From contig OZ257136.1 in NCBI GenBank assembly GCA_965278995.1, forward strand, positions 1,302,001-1,366,000: DNA of 64,000 nt. Reading direction: 5' to 3'. This DNA is from JADJYF01 sp965278995. Its GTDB lineage: Bacteria > Pseudomonadota > Gammaproteobacteria > Ga0077536. A program made the translations under genes and the position numbers. Numbering within the stretch: the first letter of the stretch is position 1; each line of letters opens with the position of its first letter. This document shows, in pieces, positions 62,422-64,000 of this stretch. Under the pieces are notes generated by a model. The model searched no databases, was not told the DNA's origin, and was given only the letters and a program-made list of their open reading frames with translations.

Positions 62422-63192
62422 TCAACCGACGCGGCGGCGAGCGATGCCGGCAAGCCCGGCCATGGCCGAGCCGAGCAGCCAGACCGCACCCGGCACCGGC
62501 ACCGGTGCCGGCACGACATAGCTCAGCGAGGCGGCGCCGGCATCGAAGCCGAGTGTCCACGAGCCGGCGAATTTGGTGAAGTCGCCTTCGAAGCCTGCAT
62601 TGTCGCCCTGGTCGGCAAAGAAGGCATAAAACGGCAGACTCTCGCCGACCCCACCGACGCTCGCGAAGTTCGCACCGCCATTTGAAGACGGCGTGAAGTA
62701 CTGGTTTTGGTTGGCGGCGAAGAACGCATTGGTCGAGGCCAGATTGGCATTGACTTTGTTGGTGCGGAAATCAGCGAAGTTCAACGCAACCTGGTCGAGT
62801 CCGTTGAACGAGCCCGAGCCCTGCTCCGGCAGTGTATCCAGATTGGTCGAGGTGCTCAGACCGCCATACAGCACGCTGGGTGGATCCGAGAAGGCGTCGC
62901 CGATGCTGGCGCCAGCGATGTTCCAGCGCACGGTGCTGAGGTCGGTCTGCAAACCGAGCCACTGCGAAAGGGTATCGAGACTGGGCCCGAACAGCACGCG
63001 GCTGAGATCGGCATTGGCACGGAAATCCGTGGTCGTTTCGAGCAGGTTGATCACAATGGAACTGGGGGCGCCTGAATTGCCGTTGGTGGCGGAGAAGAAC
63101 AGGCCCTCAATATCGATAGGCGCCGCACTCGCCAGACCACTAAGCGATAGTGTCATAGCGGCTGCGAGCGCTTTAAGTTTCGGGTGAGTCAT
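62422..63192 (-). CDS. PEP-CTERM-type (VPxxVWLLGSA) sorting-signal surface protein, copy 1
   Basis: 256 residues from ATG 63192. Signal peptide (about 1-24, MTLSLSGLASA), a Ser/Asn/Gly-rich domain of unknown function (IDIEGLFFSATNGNSGAPSSIVINLLE...), and a C-terminal sorting tripartite signal: VPGAVWLLGSAMAGLAGIA followed by RRRVG. Such tails are processed by exosortase (no exosortase gene is in the window). The last 434 bp are almost identical to the copy beginning at 63531. Two Pho-box-like arrays lie 150-235 bp upstream. The open frame extends to 63249. Confidence 0.88.
   Translation of the reverse strand: MTHPKLKALAAAMTLSLSGLASAAPIDIEGLFFSATNGNSGAPSSIVINLLETTTDFRANADLSRVLFGPSLDTLSQWLGLQTDLSTVRWNIAGASIGDAFSDPPSVLYGGLSTSTNLDTLPEQGSGSFNGLDQVALNFADFRTNKVNANLASTNAFFAANQNQYFTPSSNGGANFASVGGVGESLPFYAFFADQGDNAGFEGDFTKFAGSWTLGFDAGAASLSYVVPAPVPVPGAVWLLGSAMAGLAGIARRRVG
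62426..62859. repeat. 434-bp near-identical repeat, unit 1 (3' half of PEP-CTERM copy 1)
   Basis: Direct repeat with 63535-63968 (offset 1109 bp). I found one mismatch (G at 62536, A at 63645). It runs from two bases after the stop codon into the coding region; outside the block, the sequences diverge at once on both sides. Confidence 0.9.
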
Positions 63193-63341
63193 ATAAGCGT
63201 TGCTCCCTAAGGTAAGCATAAAAATATTGCGACCAGTTCTGCTCGCCAATCCGTGCAGGAGTAAGCTCGGGCTTTCGCATCTTGCTCACTCCGCAGGCTG
63301 TATCGCTCACGTAGAGAGTGCAAGGGGAAGATTTCCTGCGT

Positions 63342-63370
63342 TTGACGGTTGGTTGACGTTTTGATGACGC
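63342..63370 (-). promoter_or_regulatory. Pho-box-like array, three 11-nt units
   Basis: On the minus strand the heptamers GCGTCAT (63370-63364), ACGTCAA (63359-63353) and CCGTCAA (63348-63342) repeat with exactly 11-nt spacing, separated by 4-nt A/C-rich linkers (caaa, ccaa). PhoB binds CTGTCAT-type 7-mers spaced by 11 nt. It is 150 bp upstream of the PEP-CTERM gene start. Confidence 0.65.
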
Positions 63371-63387
63371 GAGTCTGGCCCGCCTTC

Positions 63388-63427
63388 ATGACGGCTTGAT
63401 GACTGTTCAGTGACGCAATAATGACGC
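63388..63427 (-). promoter_or_regulatory. Pho-box-like array, four 11-nt units
   Basis: On the minus strand GCGTCAT (63427-63421), GCGTCAC (63416-63410), CAGTCAT (63405-63399) and CCGTCAT (63394-63388) repeat at exactly 11 nt, with linkers tatt, tgaa and caag. This is the tandem arrangement of PhoB sites (consensus CTGTCAT with 4-nt spacer). It lies 17 nt from the three-unit array, so seven units stand in one direction. Confidence 0.7.
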
Positions 63428-63530
63428 TGAAACGCGCGGCGGCCAGACTGAGCTGGCCGCCGACGTGAAATGCTTGGGAGAAGTTGCGCCACCGACAAAG
63501 TCGCGCAACTGCGTGAGCGCTACCCGGCTT

Positions 63531-64000
63531 TCAGCCGACGCGGCGGCGAGCGATGCCGGCAAGCCCGGCCATGGCCGAGCCGAGCAGCCAGACCGCACCC
63601 GGCACCGGCACCGGTGCCGGCACGACATAGCTCAGCGAGGCGGCACCGGCATCGAAGCCGAGTGTCCACGAGCCGGCGAATTTGGTGAAGTCGCCTTCGA
63701 AGCCTGCATTGTCGCCCTGGTCGGCAAAGAAGGCATAAAACGGCAGACTCTCGCCGACCCCACCGACGCTCGCGAAGTTCGCACCGCCATTTGAAGACGG
63801 CGTGAAGTACTGGTTTTGGTTGGCGGCGAAGAACGCATTGGTCGAGGCCAGATTGGCATTGACTTTGTTGGTGCGGAAATCAGCGAAGTTCAACGCAACC
63901 TGGTCGAGTCCGTTGAACGAGCCCGAGCCCTGCTCCGGCAGTGTATCCAGATTGGTCGAGGTGCTCAGGCCGCCGTGCAGAACGCTGGGCGGATCGGAGA
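63531..64000 (-). CDS. PEP-CTERM-type surface protein, copy 2 (5' end outside window)
   Basis: Minus-strand frame open to the right edge; the last 156 codons are visible. The translation matches copy 1 (62422-63192) nearly throughout: same NFADFRTNKVNANLASTNAFF, same C-terminal VPGAVWLLGSAMAGLAGIARRRVG. DNA from 63535 to about 63968 shows one mismatch to 62426-62859 (both codons synonymous), then several mismatches in the last 30 bases. It probably has its own promoter outside the window. Confidence 0.87.
   Translation of the reverse strand, partial: SDPPSVLHGGLSTSTNLDTLPEQGSGSFNGLDQVALNFADFRTNKVNANLASTNAFFAANQNQYFTPSSNGGANFASVGGVGESLPFYAFFADQGDNAGFEGDFTKFAGSWTLGFDAGAASLSYVVPAPVPVPGAVWLLGSAMAGLAGIARRRVG
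63535..63968. repeat. 434-bp near-identical repeat, unit 2 (3' half of PEP-CTERM copy 2)
   Basis: Second unit of the direct repeat described for 62426-62859. Beyond 63968 the copies differ at about six of the next 31 bases, so the boundary is sharp. Confidence 0.9.

Larger units (their letters stand above)
63193..63530. other. 338-bp intergenic region with Pho-box arrays and no gene
   Basis: This gap separates the two PEP-CTERM genes, both on the minus strand. I see no gene or terminator here. Its upstream half (63342-63427) holds the seven Pho-box-like heptamers listed separately; the half nearest the downstream gene (63193-63340) contains a GGGAG ribosome-binding site about 10 bases before the ATG at 63192. 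Confidence 0.7.

Noticed and set aside
1..64000. CRISPR arrays, tRNA/rRNA genes, IS elements, prophage
   Set aside because: No repeat-spacer pattern, tRNA-like cloverleaf, transposase or phage gene was seen; the repeats found are explained by the PEP-CTERM duplication, the porin linker and hairpins.

Overview
The window is a continuous, high-GC, densely packed bacterial chromosome segment with no phage, insertion sequence, rRNA, tRNA or CRISPR array that I could see. The EF-P/EpmA/EpmB lysylation set, an MlaFEDC-type lipid transporter, a complete type II secretion system (T2SS) and a FhaB/FhaC two-partner secretion pair point to an environmental gammaproteobacterium. I cannot name the genus.

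The first 25 kb is mostly housekeeping. In order it holds epmB (cut by the left edge), efp, epmA, a small unknown gene, a DinG/YoaA-type helicase, an all-alpha dUTPase, trxB, a quinone oxidoreductase, metK, ahcY, a cytochrome b561, cysS-sufE, a GAF/HD-GYP phosphodiesterase, ileS, two mlaC paralogues with mlaD-E-F, xdhC-mocA, and a receiver-GGDEF-EAL protein. The ileS product is a eukaryote-like type 2 IleRS whose catalytic HxGH motif reads GIHH. That GxHH form is known to be linked to extreme mupirocin resistance. From 25.5 to 32.6 kb there is a minus-strand Bat/MoxR cluster: moxR, DUF58, DUF4381, batA, a batB-TPR fusion and batD.

From 32.8 to 43.2 kb there is a T2SS split into two convergent blocks: gspGHIJKLM on plus and gspCDEF on minus. 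It is followed by a long minus-strand gene string that reads, in transcription order, from 64 kb down to 43.3 kb. This string holds two nearly identical PEP-CTERM-type surface protein genes, a secreted PstS-like (periplasmic-binding-protein fold) protein, a 3307-residue FhaB-like exoprotein, its FhaC-like transporter, an ExbB fused to secreted DUF2341 and LamG-like domains, ExbD, a TonB-like protein, a porin with an 11-residue repeat linker, and a periplasmic coiled-coil protein.

The most interesting signal is upstream of the complete PEP-CTERM gene. Seven copies of a (C/T)NGTCA-type heptamer lie in two arrays with exact 11-nt periodicity, which is the layout of PhoB boxes. With the PstS-like protein, the two-partner pair, ExbB/ExbD and an adjacent T2SS, this resembles in gene content the phosphate-starvation locus of Pseudomonas aeruginosa (hxc T2SS, lapA, pdtA/pdtB, exbB2/exbD2). 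I infer a phosphate-starvation surface and secretion island, here extended by PEP-CTERM proteins, a lectin-like ExbB fusion and a porin. The Pho-box arrays and gene order are seen directly; the regulation and the joint function are inference.
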